Assembly (NCBI RefSeq): GCF_009909615.1
Contig: NZ_WWNE01000007.1
Location: 229,669-293,668 of the forward strand
Source: Acidiluteibacter ferrifornacis
Lineage (GTDB): Bacteria; Bacteroidota; Bacteroidia; Flavobacteriales_E; Vicingaceae
DNA length: 64,000 bases
Reading direction: 5' to 3'
In this document: positions 1 to 7,854 of the stretch, piece by piece
Numbering within the stretch: position 1 is the first letter of the stretch
Layout: each line of letters opens with the position of its first letter
Notes under the pieces: generated by a model
What the model saw: only the letters and a program-made list of their open reading frames with translations
What the model was told of the DNA's origin: nothing
Databases searched by the model: none
Made by a program: the position numbers and the translations under genes

Positions 1-78
1 AAAACCACCCAGATTTATGCCAAAATCATTGACGACAAGAAGAAAGAAGCTGCGAACAAAATCAAATTAGACCTATGA
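1..78 (+). CDS. Tyrosine recombinase/integrase, C-terminal fragment
   Basis: Only the last 25 codons and the TGA stop are inside the window; the 5' part lies upstream. The fragment begins KTTQIYAKI, the usual context of the catalytic tyrosine (residue 6 of the fragment) in Bacteroidota phage-type integrases, and ends in a Lys/Ala-rich tail. The stop overlaps the next start (ATGA at 75-78), so the two genes are probably translated together. An integrase pointing into the accessory genes suggests that one attachment end of an integrative element lies just upstream of the window. The family call rests on a short but very typical motif. Confidence 0.8.
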   Translation, partial: KTTQIYAKIIDDKKKEAANKIKLDL

Positions 79-1100
79 GCAATACATTATTCAGCAGTTT
101 TAGAGACTTCATTCACAATGGTAAAGAGCCTTGGAAGGCAAACTTCACAAAAGCCAAATACAATGAACAAGTCCTTGCATTGGCTATTCCTACCTACAAC
201 ACACAACCATTATATGAACTCACCTTTCCAGACCCATTGACTGAAAAGGCCAACTATTACAAAAAGCTCATAGATCAATACGCAGTTCAAGAGTTGAACA
301 GCTTTCACAGCATTGTTTCTGAATCCAAAGACAAAGCGAGACTTTACCAAGTGTATTTCCCACTCTCCCGAACATTACCAGGTCTAATGAACGACCTCAA
401 CAATACGCTTGAAACATTGGATCTCACCAATCCAAAATATGAACCTGATGCAAACGGTAGAATCAACCTGACTGATGAATACGATAACTCGTATATCCTC
501 CACTACTTAAAGCATGAACTCATTCGCATTTACCTTGAAGTCATTGAACACTATCCTGATTATGCGAAAGATGCTGAGAAGGATGTAAACAAGCTGTATA
601 TCAAATTCTATAAGCACGTTCAACCTCCTGTGCCGGTTATCACAGATGCTCCTACCCTTGAGATTGAAAAACCAATAGCTGAGCAAAAGGTAAAGGCTAC
701 CGATAAAGCCTTACAAGTAATGAAGCGAGACTTTAGAACCGAGAAGGATTCTATTCTCAGCTACAAAGAAGTAGTTAAGGACGGCAGCAAATTCGCCCTA
801 TTTGAAGAGAAGCTATTCCAAAGTGGCTTTATTGATTCAGAGTACAATGCCATTGAATCGCACGGCTCTAAAGGGAAACTAGCAGCGATCTATCACAGGA
901 TTATTGAGAAAGGATATTTCAATGAAAGAACCTTTCAGCCCATGAAGCCAATCCAACCCACTGACATTCGGGCTTTCTTGGATTACCGCTACAATACCAA
1001 CCTCAGTCAGCAATTCAGGAGATACAAACAGAACGAAGAAAAGCACAAGGAATACCTCGACAGCCAGTATTGGTTAGACAGCCTTCCGACCCTTCGTTAA
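75..1100 (+). CDS. Hypothetical protein of the integrative element
   Basis: A 341-residue soluble protein that I do not recognise with certainty. It has no signal peptide or membrane segment. Residues about 1-180 look helical and charged, followed by a proline-rich linker (about 181-200, PPVPVITDAP) and a second helical domain ending in an Arg/Lys/Glu-rich tail. It starts inside the stop codon of the integrase, so it belongs to the integration module. Some Bacteroidota elements carry RteC-like regulators beside their integrase and this could be a distant relative, but I see no decisive motif. Confidence 0.6.
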   Translation: MSNTLFSSFRDFIHNGKEPWKANFTKAKYNEQVLALAIPTYNTQPLYELTFPDPLTEKANYYKKLIDQYAVQELNSFHSIVSESKDKARLYQVYFPLSRTLPGLMNDLNNTLETLDLTNPKYEPDANGRINLTDEYDNSYILHYLKHELIRIYLEVIEHYPDYAKDAEKDVNKLYIKFYKHVQPPVPVITDAPTLEIEKPIAEQKVKATDKALQVMKRDFRTEKDSILSYKEVVKDGSKFALFEEKLFQSGFIDSEYNAIESHGSKGKLAAIYHRIIEKGYFNERTFQPMKPIQPTDIRAFLDYRYNTNLSQQFRRYKQNEEKHKEYLDSQYWLDSLPTLR

Positions 1101-1129
1101 TCCGCTTCATTTTGTCCTGATTTTTAGTA

Positions 1130-1234
1130 TGGTAAAGTCGCTCGATTTTACCAATACAAATTACCACTTCATTTCATAACATTCTGTTATTCAATGGTTT
1201 TTGCTGTGTCAAATTACCATTGAGCACCTTACCA
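1130..1234 (+). promoter_or_regulatory. Operator-like region with palindrome and repeated TTACCA
   Basis: The gap before the first HTH gene contains a near-perfect 24-bp palindrome (1130-1153, arms TGGTAAAGTCG and CGATTTTACCA, 10 of 11 pairs). Further TTACCA words occur at 1161-1166, 1214-1219 and 1229-1234. The same hexamer five times in 105 bp, counting the inverted copy at 1130-1135, suggests a multi-site operator or recombination-accessory region. The adjacent excisionase-like HTH proteins are the obvious candidate binders, which is inference. Confidence 0.45.
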
Positions 1235-1324
1235 TTTGCCTTTATTTTCCTTTGGTCTTGTCAACGGAAATCGTTGGTGACTTTAGCGCTGAAGTCTTTT
1301 TCAAATTTTCAAAATCCAATAAAA

Positions 1325-1624
1325 ATGGAAGAGATTTTAAAAAGACTAGAAATAATAGAAAAACACGTATTAGACCAAAATCTAATACTAAAGAATGTGC
1401 TCAATTTTAATGAAGCTGCAAAGTTCATTGAAGTATCGCATTCGCACCTGTACAAGCTCACCAGCTCGGGTAAAGTGCCATTCTATAAACCGAATGGCAA
1501 GAAGATCTACTTCAACCGACAAGAGCTAGAAGAATGGTTGCTACGCAACAGAAATGAAACGGACGCTGAGATAGACCAAAGAGCAGCAGATTATCTAATC
1601 AAAAAAGGGAGAGTGAAGCTATGA
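1325..1624 (+). CDS. Helix-turn-helix domain protein, excisionase-like
   Basis: A 99-residue protein starting at the internal ATG 1325 (MEEILKRLEIIEKHV); a longer in-frame start upstream would add unrelated sequence and is less likely. After a short coiled N-terminus it has a MerR/excisionase-type winged helix (residues about 30-80: FNEAAKFIEVSHSHLYKLTSSG, then KKIYFNRQELEEWL). Such HTH_17 proteins act as excision factors or regulators in Bacteroidota mobile elements. Its stop overlaps the start of the next gene (ATGA at 1621-1624), implying one transcript with the replication genes. Confidence 0.75.
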   Translation: MEEILKRLEIIEKHVLDQNLILKNVLNFNEAAKFIEVSHSHLYKLTSSGKVPFYKPNGKKIYFNRQELEEWLLRNRNETDAEIDQRAADYLIKKGRVKL

Positions 1625-1917
1625 GTGAGTTGATAGACATGATCCTGAAGCTCTCTCAGGAAATCAAATGGATTAGAGCCTACTTAGGTCAATTTCAGAA
1701 GAGCCAATTGGAGCATTTCAAAGATGCTTGGATTGATGGACAAGATGTAATGATGGCTTTGCATATCAGCAAGCGCACACTACAGACTTTGCGTGACAAT
1801 GGAACACTGCCATACAGCCGAATCAATGGCAAGTTCTACTACAAGGTTTCTGACTTAGAGAAACTACTTGAATCCAATTACTCAACCTTTAAAAGCAAGA
1901 GCCATGGAAATAAGTAG
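1621..1917 (+). CDS. Second helix-turn-helix (HTH_17) protein
   Basis: A 98-residue protein with a helical N-terminus and an excisionase-like winged helix at about residues 38-85 (DGQDVMMALHISKRTLQTLRDNG, then KFYYKVSDLEKLLES). Pairs of such small DNA-binding proteins in front of primase/helicase genes are common in Bacteroidota integrative elements, where they control excision or mobilization. It overlaps the upstream HTH gene by 4 bp and the downstream primase-like gene by about 14 bp, so all are probably cotranscribed. The exact DNA target is not visible. Confidence 0.75.
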   Translation: MSELIDMILKLSQEIKWIRAYLGQFQKSQLEHFKDAWIDGQDVMMALHISKRTLQTLRDNGTLPYSRINGKFYYKVSDLEKLLESNYSTFKSKSHGNK

Positions 1918-2833
1918 AGAGTCAGTCCTAGAGAGAACGCACTACGGGCTTAATATCTACGCCCATGTGCTTCGCAAATACTATCCGGGTGAAACAGTCC
2001 TTTCCCTTGCGGGAAGGGACTGCAAGCCTGCAAAGAATCCTTTCAACAACTCAAAGGCTACCCTTTGGATAAAGATTGTAGAAGGAATGGCCACCCATGT
2101 AGATACCGAAAGAGCCATTGAAAACGGTGATGCGTTTGACTTTGCGGCACTTCATTTCAAAGTCCAGGGACAAGCCCTATACGATTTATTGAATGAAGAA
2201 ATGCACCTGCGAATTGACACCAAGCACCCGTTCTATGACTATAAGGAATTTGACAAAGAGAAAGAGCCAGTAACTAAGAAGGAAGAAATCAAGATTCCTG
2301 TATTCAGCTACTTCAAAAAGCCAATTACCAATGTCAATCCTTATGGAACCAAGAGCTTACTTGAAGTTTACGAACTGATTAAAAGCGATACTTTCAAAGC
2401 TCACACAGCAAAGCTGCGTTCGCTTACTGATGTAAAAGAAGCACGCAAATACAAAGCCTTCAGCTTTGATTACGTGACCTTCTCAGGCGCATTCTCTTCG
2501 AGAAGCGACAAAAACCTGAAAGCACATTCAGGATTGATAGTGATTGACTTTGACCACCTTGAAGACCTAAACGGTCTCAAGGAGCAATTACTGAACGATA
2601 AGCACTTTGATACAGAACTACTCTTTACCTCACCCTCAGGTGATGGGTTGAAATGGGTCATTACTATCGACATTCAGGAAGCCGATCACCAAACATGGTT
2701 CAAGGGCATAGCCAACTACCTCAACGCAACTTACCAGTTGCAAGTAGATGAATCAGGCAAAGACATTTCAAGAGCCTGTTTCCTACCCCATGACCCAGAG
2801 ATATTCATTAATTCAAAATACTTAGGACAATGA
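1904..2833 (+). CDS. VirE N-terminal/BT4734-type primase-like protein
   Basis: A 309-residue protein from ATG 1904 (MEISRESVLERT); an alternative in-frame start at 1868 would overlap the upstream gene further. The N-terminal ~110 residues hold a CHC2-like patch (KPAKNPFNNSKATLW). The C-terminal half matches the BT4734/VirE_N fold, with GLIVIDFDHL (acidic metal-binding pair) and FTSPSGDGLKWVI, the pattern of archaeo-eukaryotic primase-type domains of mobile elements. It probably primes DNA synthesis during element transfer or replication. It overlaps the next gene by 4 bp and the pair likely works as primase plus helicase. Confidence 0.75.
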   Translation: MEISRESVLERTHYGLNIYAHVLRKYYPGETVLSLAGRDCKPAKNPFNNSKATLWIKIVEGMATHVDTERAIENGDAFDFAALHFKVQGQALYDLLNEEMHLRIDTKHPFYDYKEFDKEKEPVTKKEEIKIPVFSYFKKPITNVNPYGTKSLLEVYELIKSDTFKAHTAKLRSLTDVKEARKYKAFSFDYVTFSGAFSSRSDKNLKAHSGLIVIDFDHLEDLNGLKEQLLNDKHFDTELLFTSPSGDGLKWVITIDIQEADHQTWFKGIANYLNATYQLQVDESGKDISRACFLPHDPEIFINSKYLGQ

Positions 2834-4587
2834 GAGAGAAATTCAATTTGAACGATTGGGTAGATACACCCAAGCAACAAGCAATAGATACAGAACCAAA
2901 ACAAGAAAGCACCATTAAAACAAGTAAAGCACAAGCCAAGCAAGAAGCACCTAAGCAGTCGGTTGAGCTTACTGAAGTAGAAACAGTAGTTGCTAAACTT
3001 GAAGAAGCACAGCAAGACATTACAGGCACTTACAGCGATTGGCGAAACGTTGGTTTCGCTTTCGCTGATGAGCTAGGCGAATCAGGTCGAGACCTGTTTC
3101 ACCGTGTCAGTAGGTTTCATGGAGACTACAATCAGAAAGAATGTGATGAGCAGTTTGACAAATGCCTACAATCTAAAGGGCATGGAATCAATATCAGCAC
3201 CTTCTTCTATTTGGCGAAACAGGCAGGAATCAAGATAGGCAAAGCAGAAAGCACCATTGAAGTTAAGCCAATGGATATGCCAACTATTCCTGATTCGGTA
3301 TTTCCGCAACTTCCTGAGTTTCTGCAAAACGTTACCATGTACGCCAATTCTAGTGAAGAAAGAGACATTCTCCTATTGGGTGCAGTGGTTTGTTTAAGCG
3401 CATGTATGCCCAATGTTTACGGTATTTATGGCAATAGCAAGGTTCACCCCAATCTGTTTGTATTTGTTACAGGAAGAGCCTCAGCAGGTAAAGGCGTATT
3501 GAATCATTGCAAGCACTTAGTAAATCCAGTACACCATGATTTGAGAGAACAGGCCGCCAGAGCCAAACAGGAATACGAAATAGAATTGGCAGCTTACAAC
3601 CAATCCAAAGGATCTGACACCAGTGTACAGAAACCAGCTAAACCACCTGAAATGATGCTCTACATTCCTGCCAACAATAGCAGTACAGGAGCCTATCAAC
3701 TATTGGCCGACGGTGGCGGCAAAGGATTGATATTTGAAACAGAAGGCGACACGCTTGCCCAATCTTTCAAATCAGATTATGGAAACTACTCAGACGGATT
3801 CAGGAAAGCCTTTCACCATGAAACCATTTCCTATTTCCGCAGAACCGATAAGGAGTTTGTAGAGATTGAAAAGCCTTGCATTTCTGCAATGCTATCAGGT
3901 ACACCCAAGCAAATCACCAGTCTTATTCCTAGTTCTGAAAACGGCTTATTCAGCCGCTTTATGTTCTATTACATGAATACGAAATATGAGTGGTTAGATG
4001 TATTCGCCAACACGGAAAGCGGAGCATTGGAAGACTATTTCAAAGGGCTTGGCGATACCTTTTATGAATACTACAAATACCTGAAAGCCACACCGCCAAT
4101 TTGTTACAAATTGTCTCCAGGGCAGCAAAAAGAGTTCAATCAATACTTCGCTCAGATGCAACAGAAATATCTTGCTTTGCTCGGTGATGATTTCTTAGGC
4201 TCTATTAGGCGTTTAGGTTTAATCACCTTTCGCTTATCCATGATTTTCACTGTCCTCAGGAGCTTTGAAACAGGTGAAGCTGCAAACCCTTTGGTTTGCG
4301 CTGATGAAGATTTTCAAGCTGCGCTTTCAATCATTGCAGTATTGATGAAGCACTCTAGCCATATCTTTTCAGAATTACCAGAAGAAACCCAATTGCCTAT
4401 TCATAAGACCACCAAAGAACAATTCTTTGATGCCTTGCCCCCAACCTTCAATAGGCAAGCCTATTTGAAGTTGGCCGAAACATTGGGTATCAATCCAAAA
4501 ACGGCAGAAGGCTACATAGGGCAATTCAAAAAGAAAGGATTGATTCACCACCCCAGGCAAGACCACTACACCAAATCAGGAAAGTAG
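2830..4587 (+). CDS. PriCT-2 / DUF3987 helicase-like replication protein
   Basis: A 585-residue protein. After a Lys/Gln-rich linker it has a primase C-terminal-2 type segment at about residues 50-130 (SDWRNVGFAFADELGE ... GHGINISTFFYLAK), then a DUF3987 NTPase module with a Walker A-like GRASAGKG near residue 218 and a Walker B-like LIFETEGD around residue 303. A small winged-helix-like tail closes it. Proteins of this type accompany VirE_N primases in Bacteroidota mobile elements and are thought to unwind or load at the origin. The gene runs directly into the iteron-like array, and the first AGGAA word lies inside its last codons. Confidence 0.75.
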   Translation: MREKFNLNDWVDTPKQQAIDTEPKQESTIKTSKAQAKQEAPKQSVELTEVETVVAKLEEAQQDITGTYSDWRNVGFAFADELGESGRDLFHRVSRFHGDYNQKECDEQFDKCLQSKGHGINISTFFYLAKQAGIKIGKAESTIEVKPMDMPTIPDSVFPQLPEFLQNVTMYANSSEERDILLLGAVVCLSACMPNVYGIYGNSKVHPNLFVFVTGRASAGKGVLNHCKHLVNPVHHDLREQAARAKQEYEIELAAYNQSKGSDTSVQKPAKPPEMMLYIPANNSSTGAYQLLADGGGKGLIFETEGDTLAQSFKSDYGNYSDGFRKAFHHETISYFRRTDKEFVEIEKPCISAMLSGTPKQITSLIPSSENGLFSRFMFYYMNTKYEWLDVFANTESGALEDYFKGLGDTFYEYYKYLKATPPICYKLSPGQQKEFNQYFAQMQQKYLALLGDDFLGSIRRLGLITFRLSMIFTVLRSFETGEAANPLVCADEDFQAALSIIAVLMKHSSHIFSELPEETQLPIHKTTKEQFFDALPPTFNRQAYLKLAETLGINPKTAEGYIGQFKKKGLIHHPRQDHYTKSGK

Positions 4588-4749
4588 GAATCTTAGGAAG
4601 TTAAGGAAACCAAGGAAGTAAAAGCCGTTTCGGCTTTACTTCTGTAGGTTCGACCATTCCATAAAGAATAAACACTTATGGTCACTTTAAGGAATTTGTT
4701 CCTTGATTTCCTGAGTTTCCTTAAAATCCTTATCACTTACCGAGTGATA
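4578..4749 (+). repeat. Inverted arrays of 9-bp iteron-like repeats with central hairpin
   Basis: AGGAA occurs at 4578, 4586, 4595, 4604 and 4613, the last four exactly 9 bp apart (AGGAATCTT, AGGAAGTTA, AGGAAACCA, AGGAAGTAA). A hairpin follows at 4614-4641 (about AAGTAAAAGCCG against CGGCTTTACTT). Then TTCCT occurs at 4699, 4708 and 4717, with ATCCT at 4726, again exactly 9 bp apart but inverted; AGGAA at 4690 pairs with the first of these (AAGGAA TTTG TTCCTT). The block ends with a perfect 7-bp inverted repeat, TATCACT at 4731 and AGTGATA at 4743. Phased iterons next to primase/helicase genes suggest a replication origin; an operator for the XRE protein is the alternative. Confidence 0.6.
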
Positions 4750-4806
4750 TTTCTTCTTTTTCTTAGCCTTTCTCTTCTCTTAATTTCTTAAATTGGCCAA
4801 ATATTG

Positions 4807-4830
4807 ACAAGTCATAAATTAACAGGTCAT
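4807..4830 (+). promoter_or_regulatory. Direct repeat overlapping the XRE gene start
   Basis: Two near-identical 9-mers, ACAAGTCAT (4807-4815) and ACAGGTCAT (4822-4830), are spaced 15 bp apart and the second runs into the ATG of the XRE regulator at 4829. Controller proteins of restriction-modification systems autoregulate from repeated boxes at their own promoter, so this is a plausible autoregulatory site. No strong minus-7 element is obvious. Confidence 0.4.
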
Positions 4831-5128
4831 GCAATTTGGTGAACGGATAAAAGAGCTACGTGAGAGTAAAGAACTTTTGCAACGCCAACTAGCCGCTAGT
4901 TTAGAAATAGATACTCCTATGTACAGTAAACTAGAACGGGGTGAAAGACGAGCCAAAAGAGAACAAGTGCTCTTGCTTGCAGACCTCTTAGATGCTGATG
5001 TTCACGACCTTCTAACCATTTGGTTGGCAGATCAGGTGTATGACTTGGTAAAGGATGAAGAAGATGCTCAAAAAGCCCTTAGAGTGGCGGAAGAGCGGGT
5101 AACATATAAAACTCAAAAGAAACGATAA
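4829..5128 (+). CDS. XRE-family regulator, restriction-modification controller-like
   Basis: A 99-residue protein with an N-terminal Cro/CI helix-turn-helix (residues about 1-60: [20 protein letters not shown], then [24 protein letters not shown]) and a helical, charged tail. It is the first gene of the type III restriction-modification operon: its TAA overlaps the Mod ATG at 5128 (TAATG). That placement fits a C-protein-like controller which delays endonuclease expression after entry into a new host, although classical C proteins are known mainly from type II systems. It may bind the direct repeat at its own start or the repeats upstream. Confidence 0.8.
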   Translation: MQFGERIKELRESKELLQRQLAASLEIDTPMYSKLERGERRAKREQVLLLADLLDADVHDLLTIWLADQVYDLVKDEEDAQKALRVAEERVTYKTQKKR

Positions 5129-6993
5129 TGCAGCTATTTGAGCATGTAAAAGAAGTACTATCTAAGAACGAGTCATTCTGTAAAGATGGTAAGCTATTTA
5201 AGAACAATGTGGTAGAAGCCGCCTTAAAATTAGATGCTGAACTACTCACTATCTTATTGAAGGATGACACCACCAAAAAGCATTTTTTCACCACCGTTGA
5301 AGGTGTCCAGGTGTTTGATAAAGTGAAGTTCCAACAGTTTGTATCCAACAAACAGTTCTTACCCGATAGTTACACTACTTTCAAAAACAAGATTGGCCTT
5401 ACTGCAAATGGTGAATACCTAACAGAAGCCAATGAAGTAGTACTTGATTTTCCATATAAAGACTGTGTACTAGAAGGCGGCCAAACCAAAGAAGACCAAA
5501 AGAGAAAAGAGATATTTTGGAATGAAACCTTAGCAGGTGATGAAATAGACCGATTGTTTGAGCCAAAAGTCTTGACCAATTGGAAGAGATACGACAAGAA
5601 GGGTGAACATGCGCCAACGTCAGTTTCTGACAAGGATAACCTTATGATTAAAGGCAATAACCTGATTGCTATGCATTCACTAGAAAGTAGGTTCAAAGGA
5701 AAGGTGAAATTGATTTATATTGATCCACCCTACAACACAGGTAAAGATGGATTCCAGTACAATGACAGGTTCAGCTTATCAGCATGGTTAGCATTTCTTT
5801 CAAATAGACTTGAAATAGCTAAAAGACTATTATCAAATGAAGGAGTAATTTTCATTCAAATAGATGATAAATACAAAGATTATTTGAAGGTACTGCTTGA
5901 TGGATTATTCAAAAGGGAAAACTTTATTTGTAATATTATTTGGAAAAAAAGGGGCGGGGCACCCAATGATAAAATTATAGGTTCAACACATGAAAATATT
6001 TTACTATACTGTAAAAGCCCAAACTATTCCTTAAATAAAAAACCTCGTTCAGAAAAGCAGTTGAGCCGATATGGAAACCCTGATAATCACCCTAAAGGAA
6101 AATGGGCTTCAGATAACTTGATGGCAAATGTAAAAGGGGGAAGATTTGTTCAGTCTCTTCATTTTCCTATTAAAAACCCTAATACAGGTGAAGAATTTCT
6201 ACCCTCTTCAAATGGGAATTGGAGATTCAATAAAGAAAGAATTGATGAATTACTAAAAAATGATGAAATCTATTTCGGAGCAGATGGAAAAGGTCGCCCA
6301 AAACTTAAGCGTTTTTTAAGTGATTTAAAGGATGATGGAGTGTCAGTAGCCACAATATGGGATGATGTGCCTCAAAACAATACAGCCTCTTCCGAAATTG
6401 AGAAGCTATTTGGATCTGTAAATGAATTCGACACACCGAAACCTGAAGGATTGATAGAGAAAATCATAACTATTGGTTCTAACGAAAATGACATAGTACT
6501 TGACTTCTTTGCCGGTAGTGGAACAACAGCTGCAGTTGCACACAAAATGAAAAGGCAGTTTATCACGATTGAGCAAATGGACTATGTAGAATCGGTGACC
6601 AAATTGAGATTGAAAAAAGTAATTGAAGGCGAACAAGGGGGTATTTCAGAAAAGGTCAATTGGAAAGGTGGTGGCTCATTTGTTTATGCGGAATTAGCTG
6701 AAAATGCAGCAAGCTACATTTCTAAAATAGAAGAACTTAAAAGCAGTAAAGATGCGGTTGCCTTATGGAATAAATTAAAAGAAGAACCCTTTATTTCCTA
6801 CCGTGTATCACCTTCTGAATTTGATGCCAACATTGATTCTTTTGAACAATTAGAGCTTGATGACCAGAAGAAATTATTGATCTCTACCATTGACAAGAAT
6901 CACTTGTACATAAACTACGCAGATATTGAAGACAAGACCTACAATATCTCAGATGCAGACAAAAAGTTGAACCTTCAATTCTATAATCGATAA
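5128..6993 (+). CDS. mod: Type III restriction-modification DNA methyltransferase (Mod)
   Basis: A 621-residue beta-class N6-adenine methyltransferase. Motif IV DPPYNTG is at residues 199-205 and the SAM-binding motif I FAGSG at 461-465, in the order expected for beta-class enzymes. The segment between (about 260-450) is the target recognition domain and looks more A+T-rich and differently coded than the flanks, as seen when specificity domains are exchanged. Mod recognises and methylates one strand of an asymmetric site and also supplies site recognition to Res. Length is normal for the family. It sits between the XRE regulator and dinD in one operon. Confidence 0.93.
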   Translation: MQLFEHVKEVLSKNESFCKDGKLFKNNVVEAALKLDAELLTILLKDDTTKKHFFTTVEGVQVFDKVKFQQFVSNKQFLPDSYTTFKNKIGLTANGEYLTEANEVVLDFPYKDCVLEGGQTKEDQKRKEIFWNETLAGDEIDRLFEPKVLTNWKRYDKKGEHAPTSVSDKDNLMIKGNNLIAMHSLESRFKGKVKLIYIDPPYNTGKDGFQYNDRFSLSAWLAFLSNRLEIAKRLLSNEGVIFIQIDDKYKDYLKVLLDGLFKRENFICNIIWKKRGGAPNDKIIGSTHENILLYCKSPNYSLNKKPRSEKQLSRYGNPDNHPKGKWASDNLMANVKGGRFVQSLHFPIKNPNTGEEFLPSSNGNWRFNKERIDELLKNDEIYFGADGKGRPKLKRFLSDLKDDGVSVATIWDDVPQNNTASSEIEKLFGSVNEFDTPKPEGLIEKIITIGSNENDIVLDFFAGSGTTAAVAHKMKRQFITIEQMDYVESVTKLRLKKVIEGEQGGISEKVNWKGGGSFVYAELAENAASYISKIEELKSSKDAVALWNKLKEEPFISYRVSPSEFDANIDSFEQLELDDQKKLLISTIDKNHLYINYADIEDKTYNISDADKKLNLQFYNR

Positions 6994-6996
6994 GCT

Positions 6997-7854
6997 ATGA
7001 AACAAGACATAATTTCAGGTCTTACACAGACTTTTGAAGACTATGCCAATAAAACGGATAGCGGTATTGAGTTTTGGCTAGCGAGAGATTTACAACACTT
7101 GTTGGGCTATTCTAAGTGGGACAACTTCTTAAAAGTCATTCACAAAGCAAAGACTTCATGTGAAGCCAGTGGCAACGATATTGACGACCATTTTGCTGAA
7201 GTCGGGAAAATGGTCAATCTAGGTTCAGGTTCTCAACGTGAAGTTCAGGATTTTATGCTTACACGCTATGCCTGTTACCTCATTGCTCAAAACGGAGATC
7301 CAAAGAAAGAAGCGATAGCATTTGCACAAAACTACTTTGCAGTACAAACCCGCAAGTTGGAGATAATAGAGCAAAGAATAAAAGATTGGGAACGTCTGCA
7401 AGCAAGAAGCAAACTCTCTTTGTCTGAAAAGGAGTTGAGCACCCTAATCTTTGAAAAAACAGGTAGCGACAGAAACTTCGCTCTTATCCGAAGCAAAGGC
7501 GATACTGCCCTATTTGGTGGCAACTCTACCAAGCAAATGAAAAAACGTTTGGGCGTTCCTGACAATAGACCACTTGCAGACTTTCTACCAACCATTACCA
7601 TTAAAGCTAAAGACTTTGCTACTGAGATTACCATTTTCAATACAAAAGAAAAAGGACTTTCCAGTGAAAGAAGTATTTCAGCAGAACACATTACCAACAA
7701 CCGCTCGGTAAGAAAAATACTCTTAGATAGAGAAATTGTACCAGAGAACTTACCGCCCGAAGAAGACATTAAGAAGTTGGAACGCAGAGTTAAATCTGAA
7801 GAAAAGAAATTAGGCAAAAGTCAAGGCTCCTTAAAAGACAATAAAGATGAGTAG
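6997..7854 (+). CDS. dinD: DNA-damage-inducible protein D (DinD) family
   Basis: A 285-residue protein with an N-terminal BRO-N-like domain (residues about 20-110: FWLARDLQHLLGYSKWDNF, then FMLTRYACYLIAQNGDP) and a charged helical tail, as in DinD. Escherichia coli DinD inhibits RecA filament strand exchange; here it lies 3 bp after mod and overlaps res by 8 bp, so it is embedded in the type III operon. Embedding suggests a role in handling DNA breaks or recombination during restriction, but that is inference. Confidence 0.88.
   Translation: MKQDIISGLTQTFEDYANKTDSGIEFWLARDLQHLLGYSKWDNFLKVIHKAKTSCEASGNDIDDHFAEVGKMVNLGSGSQREVQDFMLTRYACYLIAQNGDPKKEAIAFAQNYFAVQTRKLEIIEQRIKDWERLQARSKLSLSEKELSTLIFEKTGSDRNFALIRSKGDTALFGGNSTKQMKKRLGVPDNRPLADFLPTITIKAKDFATEITIFNTKEKGLSSERSISAEHITNNRSVRKILLDREIVPENLPPEEDIKKLERRVKSEEKKLGKSQGSLKDNKDE

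Noticed and set aside
1201-1410. 69-codon open frame overlapping the first HTH gene
   Set aside because: It overlaps the excisionase-like gene in another frame, lacks any motif and runs through the operator-like region.
5944-5960. A7 followed by G4CG4 in mod as a possible phase-variation tract
   Set aside because: The runs are too short and mixed for the slippage seen in phase-variable type III mod genes, and the frame is intact.
7332-7817. 161-codon open frame on the minus strand inside dinD
   Set aside because: It lies fully within the conserved dinD coding sequence and has no recognisable product.
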